Part shown: positions 53,793-61,767 of the stretch, piece by piece
Layout of the letters: each line of letters begins with the position of its first letter
Numbering within the stretch: the first letter of the stretch is position 1
Assembly (NCBI RefSeq): GCF_030166555.2
Contig: NZ_CP126461.2
DNA from: Acholeplasma laidlawii_A
GTDB taxonomy: Bacteria; Bacillota_I; Bacilli_A; Acholeplasmatales; Acholeplasmataceae
DNA length: 64,000 nucleotides
Reading direction: 5' to 3' (one strand)
Notes under the pieces: model-generated
Databases searched by the model: none
Seen by the model: the letters and a program-made list of their open reading frames with translations, nothing else
Told to the model about the DNA's origin: nothing
Made by a program: the position numbers and the translations under genes

Positions 53793-55252
53793 TTTTGTTT
53801 CTCCCCTTCGTAATATACTAATATTCTAACGTATGTTGCTTGATAAATCATCGCATTCAGTAAAATGTCCCTTATCTTTTGTTCGATAGAAAAATTAGAA
53901 TTTGGTGTTTTAACAGATACTCTGGCTGCTAAATAATCCAAATCATCTAACTCTTCCATACGCGCGACATAATAATGCTTTGATAATTTCAAGATATCTT
54001 CTTTATTTTTAAACGAGAAAATAATCGATATAATTAATTCTCTTTTCGTAACTTGTAGTTCTTTTAATAAATTGGCAAGCGATAATGCTCTTGCTACAAT
54101 ATACTCTGTTTTATGAAAGAAAGTTTTCTCATAAATTTGTTTGTATTTATCATATACAATTTGTGCTTCAATATTTGTGTGTAATATATTTTCTAAATAG
54201 TTTTTAAAATTTTGAGCACGCTTTGCATGTTTATGATAAAACTCAGTGTACACGTGCATTTCCTTACCATTGAAGGTATATGCAGTAATCATAAAGTGTT
54301 TTCTATTTGCATAAAACAGTATATCGTTTAGATGTTTATGATATTCATCTATATGTTTTTTAAATTTATAGATACCAACGATATTATACGTTTCATTATA
54401 AACAAGTGGCTCATAAAACTCATTGGCATAGACATGACGTTGATCATCTGGATCATAATATTTATAGGCACTATATGCGACCCGGTTTAATGATAAATAT
54501 TTTTCATAAACAATATCTGTAATACCAAGGATCGCAATAATCACTGTAAAGATAACTTGTGATAGATAAGATATAGGAAGTATCCATGCTGCAAATATAA
54601 CCGGTAAAAAGATAAACATTATTGCTGCTCTAAACATTGCTCTAAAGCCATTTTTATAGAGTATAAAGGTTAGAACGAATAAGGATATTACACCATAGAA
54701 AGTAAAGACTTGTAATGGGTTATAGTCACTTAGGTCAATATAAATATTCTTTAATTCATTAATGAATAAGAATATTGCAGTAAATAAGAATAAAATCGTA
54801 ATTAATTGTCTAGTTTTTAAATACCAATTCTTAGTAAATAACTTCTTAGTTTGAGGTAATCTTACATAGTTTTTCATTTCTTGGCGATATGCATAAAACG
54901 GCCAATATTTACCACGTATTGAAATACTTAATGGTGCAGTATCTGTCGGTATAAGTTTTGCTTCTAGATGAGTTTCAAAGTTTGATAATGGGTTTAATAT
55001 GATCATAAGTGAACCAACAGCAATAATAGCTTGCTCATAATCAGGCATAATGATTAAACCCAATATAATGACTAATGAGTAAATTAACATCACTATGAAC
55101 TTGGCAGTACCACTAAATAAGTATACAGAAAGTAATACAATGCTTATGGTAGCAAATACTGTATAGATTAAAGAATAATCTAACTCCATCAATGGAAAAA
55201 CAAGCATGAATGAGATCAATAACATTAGAATTAATATTAAACTGATTAACAA
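53789..55252 (-). CDS. Large membrane protein, unknown
   Basis: 487 residues. The first ~240 contain about nine to ten hydrophobic helices. The rest (~245-487) is a charged, Tyr/Lys-rich cytoplasmic domain with no recognised motif. It overlaps galU by 4 bp, so it may act in glycan or glycolipid handling (inference from position). The start is uncertain. TTG 55252 has only AAGAAGA before it, while an in-frame CTG at 55264 has AAGG 9 nt upstream and would add LKRR before the first helix. A TATAAT lies near 55300. Confidence 0.75.
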   Translation of the reverse strand: MLISLILILMLLISFMLVFPLMELDYSLIYTVFATISIVLLSVYLFSGTAKFIVMLIYSLVIILGLIIMPDYEQAIIAVGSLMIILNPLSNFETHLEAKLIPTDTAPLSISIRGKYWPFYAYRQEMKNYVRLPQTKKLFTKNWYLKTRQLITILFLFTAIFLFINELKNIYIDLSDYNPLQVFTFYGVISLFVLTFILYKNGFRAMFRAAIMFIFLPVIFAAWILPISYLSQVIFTVIIAILGITDIVYEKYLSLNRVAYSAYKYYDPDDQRHVYANEFYEPLVYNETYNIVGIYKFKKHIDEYHKHLNDILFYANRKHFMITAYTFNGKEMHVYTEFYHKHAKRAQNFKNYLENILHTNIEAQIVYDKYKQIYEKTFFHKTEYIVARALSLANLLKELQVTKRELIISIIFSFKNKEDILKLSKHYYVARMEELDDLDYLAARVSVKTPNSNFSIEQKIRDILLNAMIYQATYVRILVYYEGEKQK

Positions 55253-55371
55253 TCTTCTTTTCAGCTTATTCGCCCTTTTTACGTTTACTTTCCTATCTTC
55301 TATTATATCAAACTTTGACTATAAATTGCCCAGGTAACTATAAATTAAATATAAATTATTCAAAGAACTAA

Positions 55372-55402
55372 AAATAAAAGAGACATATTAGATATGCCTC
55401 TT
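55372..55402 (-). terminator. Terminator after rplT
   Basis: AGAGGCATAT pairs with ATATGTCTCT (one G-U), followed by TTTATTTTT on the minus strand. It ends the infC-rpmI-rplT operon. Confidence 0.87.
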
Positions 55403-55423
55403 ACCTCAATTTGAATAAATTGA

Positions 55424-55804
55424 TTATTTTACTTGATATTTAGTTGGATTAGCGATTGCATCTTTTGCTAAATCAACATATGAAGCAAATACTGTTGGTT
55501 CTGAGATTGCTAAATCTGCTAAAACTTTTCTGTTTAATTGTACATTAGCAAGTGATAAACCATGAATTAATTTAGAATATTTAAATCCGTTTTGGACAGC
55601 TCCTGCATTAATTCTTGAAATCCATAATCTTCTAAAGTTTCTCTTGTTTTGTTTTCTATCTCTGTAAGCATATTGTAATGCACGCATTACTTGTTCGTTT
55701 GCTGTACGGTATAATGTTGATTTGGAACCAAAATAACCTTTAGCTAATTTTAATATTTTCTTGCGTCTTCTTCTAGTTACTGGTGTGTTTTTTACTCTAG
55801 CCAT
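55424..55804 (-). CDS. rplT: 50S ribosomal protein L20
   Basis: 126 residues: MARVKNTPVTRRRRKKILKLA, YRDRKQNKRNFRRLWI, NGFKYSKLIHGL. It assembles early on 23S rRNA and in Firmicutes represses the infC-rpmI-rplT leader. GGAGG precedes the ATG. Third gene of the operon. Confidence 0.98.
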   Translation of the reverse strand: MARVKNTPVTRRRRKKILKLAKGYFGSKSTLYRTANEQVMRALQYAYRDRKQNKRNFRRLWISRINAGAVQNGFKYSKLIHGLSLANVQLNRKVLADLAISEPTVFASYVDLAKDAIANPTKYQVK

Positions 55805-55818
55805 TTTCTAGTTCCTCC

Positions 55819-56019
55819 TTATTTCATGTTAGCAATTAAACGTTTGATTCTTTTAGCATCTGTAGCATGTACAGTTGTTTCTGCGCTTAATTGTCTATTT
55901 TGTTTTGTAGTTTTAGATGCTGCTAAGTGGTTTGAATACGCTTGATGACGCATTAATTTACCAGTAGCAGTGATTTTGATACGTTTTTTTAATCCGCTAT
56001 GTGTTTTTTGCTTTGGCAT
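55819..56019 (-). CDS. rpmI: 50S ribosomal protein L35
   Basis: 66 residues from ATG 56019 (AGAGGATAA upstream): MPKQKTHSGLKKRIKITATGKLMRHQA, ending RLIANMK. The frame is open 15 codons further up, into infC, but the family N-terminus MPK and the ribosome-binding site fix the start. It lies 4 bp after the infC stop. Confidence 0.98.
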   Translation of the reverse strand: MPKQKTHSGLKKRIKITATGKLMRHQAYSNHLAASKTTKQNRQLSAETTVHATDAKRIKRLIANMK

Positions 56020-56023
56020 GGTA

Positions 56024-56578
56024 TTATCCTCTTTCATCTTTCTTTGCAGGTGCAATAATTGCAATAATCTGCATACCTTCTAGTTTAGGTTGTGATTCTA
56101 CAACAACACCTTGTAGTAATTCAACAAATTTTTTAACTTGTTCGAATCCGATGTCCTTGTGTGTAATCATACGTCCTCTAAAACGTAGTGATACTTTTAA
56201 TTTGTCGCCACCATTAATAAACTTTTGTGCATTTCTTAATTTGGTGTCAAAATCGTGTTTATCAATTGTTGGTGATAACTTAATTTCTTTTAGCTTAACG
56301 ACTTGTTGATTTTTCTTCATTTCTTTAAGCTTCTTTTGTTGGTCATAACGGTGTTTTGAATAATCTAATAGTTTTGCAACCATTGGTTTTGCATTTTCAG
56401 GTGATACAACTAAAATGTCGATATCTCTTTCTCTTGCAATCTCTAATGCTTGTCTACGATCAAACGTTCCAAGTCTTTGACCTTCTTCATCAATGATTAA
56501 GAATTGTCCATTAGGCAATGTCTCATTCACTAAATCTGAGTTTTGTTTGGGTTTGAAGCCCATTTTTTGTGGTCTAAT
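56024..56578 (-). CDS. infC: Translation initiation factor IF-3 (AUU start)
   Basis: Prevents premature subunit joining and checks start codons. 184 residues: the N-terminal domain has LVNETLPNGQFLIIDEEGQRLG, and the C-terminal domain VVKLKEIKLSPTIDKHDFDTKLRNA. The start is placed at ATT 56578, where GGAGTGG lies 7-9 nt upstream. The in-frame ATG 56563 five codons later has no ribosome-binding site. An AUU start for infC is a known, conserved self-regulating feature. Heads infC-rpmI-rplT behind a leader with its own terminator. Confidence 0.93.
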   Translation of the reverse strand: MRPQKMGFKPKQNSDLVNETLPNGQFLIIDEEGQRLGTFDRRQALEIARERDIDILVVSPENAKPMVAKLLDYSKHRYDQQKKLKEMKKNQQVVKLKEIKLSPTIDKHDFDTKLRNAQKFINGGDKLKVSLRFRGRMITHKDIGFEQVKKFVELLQGVVVESQPKLEGMQIIAIIAPAKKDERG

Positions 56579-56617
56579 ATTTAACCACTCCCTTCGATTT
56601 TTATGCTTTGGTAAAAT

Positions 56618-56653
56618 AATGAAAAAGCGTGTATATATGAATATACCCGCTTT
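56618..56653 (-). terminator. Terminator in the infC leader
   Basis: Minus-strand AAAGCG-GGTATAT pairs with ATATACA-CGCTTT (one mismatch), loop TCAT, followed by TTCATTATTTT. It lies between promoter and infC, so it can act as an attenuator. Confidence 0.8.
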
Positions 56654-56748
56654 GCACTAAAATTCGAAATTAAATAAATGTTAGCGTGCTATTTACCCAA
56701 GGATGGACCATCAGGTGAGAGGGTATCTCTTCTTTTCACAATATTACC
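56654..56748 (-). promoter_or_regulatory. infC-rpmI-rplT leader, L20-type candidate
   Basis: The transcript from the promoter at 56783-56755 has about 95 nt before the terminator, including a structured stretch (GATACCCTCTCACCTG, GTCCATCCTTGGGTAAAT). Position and terminator match the L20-repressed leader of this operon in Firmicutes; I cannot confirm the L20-binding motif by eye. Confidence 0.6.
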
Positions 56749-56754
56749 GTAGTT

Positions 56755-56783
56755 ATTATATATAATATCCACTCATTTGTCAA
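56755..56783 (-). promoter_or_regulatory. Promoter of infC-rpmI-rplT
   Basis: Minus-strand TTGACA (56783-56778), 17 bp, TATAAT (56760-56755): full consensus. Confidence 0.92.
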
Positions 56784-56809
56784 ACATATTTTGTATCTTT
56801 CATACCAAT

Positions 56810-58600
56810 TTACGCAAATTGTGACATAAAGAGTTCGTGATACTTACCCTTTTGCTCCATTAAGCTCTCATGGGTACCTTTTTCAATGATATTGCCTTTT
56901 TCAACTAGTAAGATTATATCAGCATTTCTAATTGTCGATAGTCTATGTGCAATCACAAATGTTGTTTTTTGTTTCATTAAGTTAAGCATCGCTTCTTGAA
57001 TATTTACCTCTGTATAGGTATCCACATTCGATGTAGCTTCATCTAGAATAAGCATTTGAGATTTACTTAACATCGCTCTTGCTATAACAATCAATTGTTT
57101 TTGTCCTTTTGAAATGTTTACACCTTCATCTGATAAAACTGTGTCATAACCATTTGGTAGATGTGAAATATAGTGATGTATACGTGCTTTTTTAGCAGCT
57201 TCTACAACCTCTTCAAATGAACAATCACCATTACCATATTTGATATTATCCAGTACTGTACCTTTAAAAATCCATGTATCTTGTAACACCATTGAAAATG
57301 CACGTCTATAATATTTTCTATTAAAAGATTCAATTGGTATACCATCAACTAAGATCTTACCAGAATTAATATCATAAAATCTCATCAGTAAATTCACTAG
57401 TGTCGTTTTACCAGCACCAGTTTGTCCAACAATTGCTACTGTTTGACCAGGCTTTACATCAAAACTTACATTTTCTAATACTGGTCTATCCTCTATATAT
57501 CTAAAACTTACATCATCAAATGTGACTCGGCCTTCAGTAATACCTGAATCTTTACTATCTACGATATCTTTAGTCTCATCATCTTGATCAAGTACATAAA
57601 ATACACGTTCTGCATCAGCAAGTGCAGATTGAATATCTGCAACTAAGTTACTCATATGATTAATTGGTCCTGAAAAACGTTTAGAATAGAGCATAAATGC
57701 AGATAAGTCACCGACCATAATACGACCAAATAAGACCAATATGGCACCTGCAGTACCAACTAAGGCTGTACCAAAGTTGTTAATAAATAATACACTTGGT
57801 CCAGTAGTTGTTAAATAATATCCCGCCTCATAACTCTTTTCTGTAGTATCTTCATTTAACGTCTTATATCTTTCAAAGACATTGTCTTCTTGAACATAAG
57901 ATTGAATGGTTTTTTGAGCACTAATCATTTCTTCTGTGTAACCATTTAGTTGACCTAAACTCTTATTTCTAATTCTTAATTTCTTCTTAATGATTTTTGA
58001 CAAGAAGGTTGTTAATAAGAAACTTAAAGGTATGGTAATAAAATAGATAAGTAGTAAAAGTGGAGATACGATAATCATCATAATAAAGGATACAACCAGT
58101 GTTATGGTTGATGTAATCAAACTAAGTGCATCACTTGAAAGTGATCCAGCAATCGTATCTATATCATAACTCATGCGAGATATGATGTCACCTGTTTGGT
58201 TTGTATCAAAGTAATTAACACTAACGGTTGTCATTTTATTAAATAAATCTGTTCTAAGTTTATAGACAACACTTTGAGACATTTTAACTAAAGCAACACT
58301 TAAGATGTAATTCATGAGTGCCGAGGTTAGGTAAAATGAAATCATCAGTCCACCTAATAAAAACACTTCATTAAAATCAATATTTAGTCCATTATTCACT
58401 ACGACCATCTCATTAATCATCTTACCTGTCAAGTAAGGTCCAATTAATGATAAAGCGTTTGAAAATACGGTAAGGATAACACCTATAACTAATCTCTTTT
58501 TATAAAAAGATAGATAAAACCATAATCTTTTTAGGGTTTTCTTTCTGTCTTTAGCAACATCTGAGCCATCGTTTCGACCTTTACGTCCGCCCTGATTCAT
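56810..58600 (-). CDS. ABC exporter half-transporter, canonical ATP site, degenerate signature
   Basis: 596 residues: six-helix exporter domain (~30-330) and a nucleotide-binding domain with Walker A VGQTGAGKTT, Walker B MLILDEATSNVD (catalytic Glu present) and the switch His (VIAHRLSTIR). The signature reads ISKGQKQL instead of LSGGQ. Together with its partner it forms one normal and one degenerate ATP site, as in BmrCD, LmrCD or TM287/288. It overlaps the partner gene by 4 bp (ATGA). The substrate may be a drug, lipid or peptide. Confidence 0.94.
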   Translation of the reverse strand: MNQGGRKGRNDGSDVAKDRKKTLKRLWFYLSFYKKRLVIGVILTVFSNALSLIGPYLTGKMINEMVVVNNGLNIDFNEVFLLGGLMISFYLTSALMNYILSVALVKMSQSVVYKLRTDLFNKMTTVSVNYFDTNQTGDIISRMSYDIDTIAGSLSSDALSLITSTITLVVSFIMMIIVSPLLLLIYFITIPLSFLLTTFLSKIIKKKLRIRNKSLGQLNGYTEEMISAQKTIQSYVQEDNVFERYKTLNEDTTEKSYEAGYYLTTTGPSVLFINNFGTALVGTAGAILVLFGRIMVGDLSAFMLYSKRFSGPINHMSNLVADIQSALADAERVFYVLDQDDETKDIVDSKDSGITEGRVTFDDVSFRYIEDRPVLENVSFDVKPGQTVAIVGQTGAGKTTLVNLLMRFYDINSGKILVDGIPIESFNRKYYRRAFSMVLQDTWIFKGTVLDNIKYGNGDCSFEEVVEAAKKARIHHYISHLPNGYDTVLSDEGVNISKGQKQLIVIARAMLSKSQMLILDEATSNVDTYTEVNIQEAMLNLMKQKTTFVIAHRLSTIRNADIILLVEKGNIIEKGTHESLMEQKGKYHELFMSQFA

Positions 58601-60321
58601 ACTATTCCCTCCCCTAATTGATGTTTAACAAGTAATTGATAAATCTCATTTGTCTTTAATAGTTCATCGTGTGTACCTTGAGCCGCTATTCTACCATTAT
58701 CAATAATAAGTATTAAATCTGCATCTTTTATAGAAGATACACGCTGAGCAACAATAATCTTAGTTGTATCTTTTAGATGTGTTGTAATAGCAAATCTTAA
58801 ATTTTTATCCGTTCTATAATCAAGTGCCGATGAAGCATCATCTAATATTAAAAGTTTAGGGTTGCTGGCAACCGCTCTGGCAATTAATAGCCTTTGACGT
58901 TGTCCACCTGAAATATTGGTCCCACGTTGAGCAATTTCATAGTTATAAGTTTCTGGTATATCATCAATAAAGTCTGCTTGTGCAATTTCTTTTGCTATTT
59001 TGACCTGATTTGAATCGACACTAGGTCTTGAAAATGCGATATTTTCGTGAATCGTATCAGAAAATACGGAGTCGTTTTGTAAGACCAAACCAACATGTCT
59101 ACGTAATTCATCACGGTTGATATTTTTAATATCTTCTCCAAATACTTTAATCACACCTTTTTGAGGATCATAAAAACGCATAATCAAGCTAATTATTGTA
59201 GTTTTACCACTACCTGTTGCACCAATAATTCCTAATGTTTGTCCCTTAGAAATCTTAAATGTAATATCTTCTAAATGAGATTCTTTACCTTGATATGAAA
59301 AATCTACATGATCAAATTCTAAATGGACTTCATCATTGATTACTAGCGGTAAATTACCATCAACCATCTGAGTTTCCATATTAAGAACTTCTACTATACG
59401 CTCTGCTGATGCAGCCGCCTTTGACATTCTAATAAAGATACGTGTTAAGGATGCCATCGAGCCTAATATGATTGTAAAGTAAGTAATTAACGCTAAGATT
59501 TGACCTACCTTTGTGGCACCATCAGCAACTCTATAAGCACCAAAGATAAGGACAATCACTAATCCAACATTCATTACCACACTAATAAGTGGGCTAATCT
59601 TGTTCATAGTCATTGTAGCTATAAGTTCTTTATCTACTGCTTTTTTGTTTTCGTTATTAAAACGTTGTTGCTCATAGTCTGTCATAGATAGTGCACGTAC
59701 AACACGTACACCTGTAATATTTTCTCTTAAGACTCTAATAATCTCATCCATTTGAACTTGAATATCTTTATAAAGTGGTTGACCTTTTTTAGAGTATTGC
59801 CAGACTACAATAGAAATAAGTGGTAACATCGCAATCATCACTAAAGTTAAAAGTGGGTCCATAAACGCAGACATAATAATCCCACCAATTAATAACATCG
59901 GTGCACGAATACCTAATCGTTGTAAGGATCCTACCATTTGGAAAATATTATAAGTATCTGATGTGAGTCTTGATATAAGTGACGATGTTGATATTTCATC
60001 AACTTGAGAAGCGCTTAACTTTTCAGTTTTATAAAAGAGTTCATTTCTGACATCTCTAACTGTTAAGCTGGACACTTTTTCTGCGGATCTATTGGCTGAT
60101 ATATTAAAAAACCAACCTATTAGTGCAATTAATAACATACCAATACCGGTAAATATGAGTAACCAATAATCTGAAGTAGTCACTTCAAATAAAAGTTCAT
60201 CAATCATATAAGCCAATATAAAAGGCAATAATAAGTCCGCTACGGCAGCGAGTGCCTTAACAATAAGTGAATAAATCACTTGACCCTTATATTTGCCCAT
60301 TTTTCTAAATATAAATAACAT
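58597..60321 (-). CDS. ABC exporter half-transporter, degenerate ATP site
   Basis: 574 residues from ATG 60321, chosen because AGAGG lies 10 nt upstream; the frame is open to TTG 60363, which overlaps the preceding stop. Six-helix exporter domain, then Walker A IGATGSGKTT and a good signature NISGGQRQRLLIARA. Walker B is LLILDDASSALD, with Asp in place of the catalytic Glu, and the switch His is Gln (IVAQRVSSIK). These losses mark the regulatory, non-hydrolytic site of heterodimeric exporters. It lies downstream of a membrane-anchored and a secreted protein in the same operon. Confidence 0.94.
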   Translation of the reverse strand: MLFIFRKMGKYKGQVIYSLIVKALAAVADLLLPFILAYMIDELLFEVTTSDYWLLIFTGIGMLLIALIGWFFNISANRSAEKVSSLTVRDVRNELFYKTEKLSASQVDEISTSSLISRLTSDTYNIFQMVGSLQRLGIRAPMLLIGGIIMSAFMDPLLTLVMIAMLPLISIVVWQYSKKGQPLYKDIQVQMDEIIRVLRENITGVRVVRALSMTDYEQQRFNNENKKAVDKELIATMTMNKISPLISVVMNVGLVIVLIFGAYRVADGATKVGQILALITYFTIILGSMASLTRIFIRMSKAAASAERIVEVLNMETQMVDGNLPLVINDEVHLEFDHVDFSYQGKESHLEDITFKISKGQTLGIIGATGSGKTTIISLIMRFYDPQKGVIKVFGEDIKNINRDELRRHVGLVLQNDSVFSDTIHENIAFSRPSVDSNQVKIAKEIAQADFIDDIPETYNYEIAQRGTNISGGQRQRLLIARAVASNPKLLILDDASSALDYRTDKNLRFAITTHLKDTTKIIVAQRVSSIKDADLILIIDNGRIAAQGTHDELLKTNEIYQLLVKHQLGEGIV

Positions 60322-60359
60322 TTTTACATAACCTCTATTATTTATTTTAACATAATTAT

Positions 60360-61103
60360 TCAATAAATAACGTAGTTATGATGCAATCTAGCACTTAATA
60401 GTTCATAATTTACAAAATATGAAAAATTAGGTAAATAAGTTATACCTTCACTTGTAATAATCTTTACAAAAGTCGTATTAAATAGATAATCATTTGACAG
60501 TACTTGAATAATAATATTGTCTAAACCTAGATGAAATGGTGTTTCATCTGGGCCAACATAAATACTATCTATTTCAGTTCTTAAAGAAACATCAACGATG
60601 ATTTGAAACAATCTTGGTAAATCATCTTTAATGCCTTCGATGCCATACCAGTGGATATAATTTGCTTGTTGTTCTGGATATTCTACATAAAGTGTACCTG
60701 CAAAAAATTCATATATGTCATGATTATAGTTTATTTTAATATATAACTTATCCATCAAGTAGGTTGCATCAATTTCAGGTAGTGTTAGGACGAGTTCATA
60801 TCCATAGTATGTTTTATCTTGATACTGCTCGTTGTGATATGTATCAATATACACTGCTTCTATTTGAAACTTAATCGTTTCATCCGCATTATATATGAAA
60901 GTACTTAAGATCATTCGTTCATCTAATATATCTTTTTTAGTAGAAAAATACTTCATACTAATCGTTTTATCTTGTTCATATAAAATGTAGTGGGATTCTG
61001 GTACCACTAATATTTCATCAAGTCCTTTTTTTGGCAAATTTAAATATATAAGTATACCCACTAGGGATATCATAATGATGCTAAATACAATGTACTTTTT
61101 CAT
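60360..61103 (-). CDS. Membrane-anchored extracytoplasmic protein, unknown
   Basis: 247 residues with one N-terminal membrane helix (~4-22) and a large beta-rich outside domain. I recognise no motif. It overlaps the secreted-protein gene by 4 bp and ends where the exporter gene's open frame begins. It may be an accessory or immunity-like partner of the exporter or of the secreted protein; this is inference from gene order only. Confidence 0.78.
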   Translation of the reverse strand: MKKYIVFSIIMISLVGILIYLNLPKKGLDEILVVPESHYILYEQDKTISMKYFSTKKDILDERMILSTFIYNADETIKFQIEAVYIDTYHNEQYQDKTYYGYELVLTLPEIDATYLMDKLYIKINYNHDIYEFFAGTLYVEYPEQQANYIHWYGIEGIKDDLPRLFQIIVDVSLRTEIDSIYVGPDETPFHLGLDNIIIQVLSNDYLFNTTFVKIITSEGITYLPNFSYFVNYELLSARLHHNYVIY

Positions 61104-61720
61104 ATCGGTGTAATCTCTAATCGCTGATAGTGGGTTGTAACCACAAAAATCTCAAATCCGCCTTTAGCGATTTCAATCCAAAATAAGTAGTTTTTAGCAA
61201 CCCCATTAGTAATTTTTCCTTCCCCATATAGATAAAGTACCATCTGTGTAGTTGGCTCTATGGATACTTTAATATCAAAAGTTTCCACATCTTCTGTCTT
61301 ATTATCATAGACATAGTCCATATTTAAGGAAGCAGTTAAACCACTACCAAATACTTTATTATCTTTTTGAGTTTGTAGTTTCACACCACCACTAACCTTT
61401 AAGGTGTATGAACTTATCGTCTTCTTACTTGCCTTATAGTTATATGTGATTGGTGATTTTCCGTTGTTATAATAACTAAAAAGTGTTTCAGATGTATAGG
61501 TAACCTTCAAATTTTCTGTGACATAATGATGTTTCCATCCTGCAAATTTATTACTTCCTAACTGTTTATAAGCATAATCATAATCTGATGAGGTAAACTC
61601 ATCTAATATCTTATCTGTGCCTACTTTAGTAAAATCTTGAAAATCAGCATAACCAAAACTAGTTTGAGTACTTAATGTGATAAGTACGACCAATAATAAA
61701 CAAATAAATTTAGTTTTCAT
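61100..61720 (-). CDS. Secreted beta-rich protein, unknown
   Basis: 206 residues with a clear signal peptide (residues ~1-24, ending near SFGYA) and no lipobox Cys or second helix. The mature part alternates polar and hydrophobic residues (ISSYTLKVSGGVKLQTQ, then SGLTASLNMDYVYDN, then FDIKVSIEPTTQMVLY). The pattern recalls amphipathic strands of secreted pore-forming proteins, but no family is recognised. ATG 61720 has GGAGG 7 nt upstream, but that site sits inside a terminator-like hairpin. First of four co-directional, overlapping genes ending in the ABC exporter. Confidence 0.75.
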   Translation of the reverse strand: MKTKFICLLLVVLITLSTQTSFGYADFQDFTKVGTDKILDEFTSSDYDYAYKQLGSNKFAGWKHHYVTENLKVTYTSETLFSYYNNGKSPITYNYKASKKTISSYTLKVSGGVKLQTQKDNKVFGSGLTASLNMDYVYDNKTEDVETFDIKVSIEPTTQMVLYLYGEGKITNGVAKNYLFWIEIAKGGFEIFVVTTHYQRLEITPI

Positions 61721-61752
61721 AAAAAATCCTCCTACTTTATAGTAGAAGGATT
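61721..61752 (-). terminator. Terminator hairpin containing the Shine-Dalgarno of the next gene
   Basis: Minus-strand AATCCTTCTACT (61752-61741), loop ATAA, AGTAGGAGGATT (61736-61725): 12 pairs with one G-U, then six T and ATG 61720. The GGAGG (61732-61728) is entirely in the 3' arm. It ends the pgcA-pepP transcript. Confidence 0.85.
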
Positions 61753-61767
61753 CCTTATTTTTGACTT

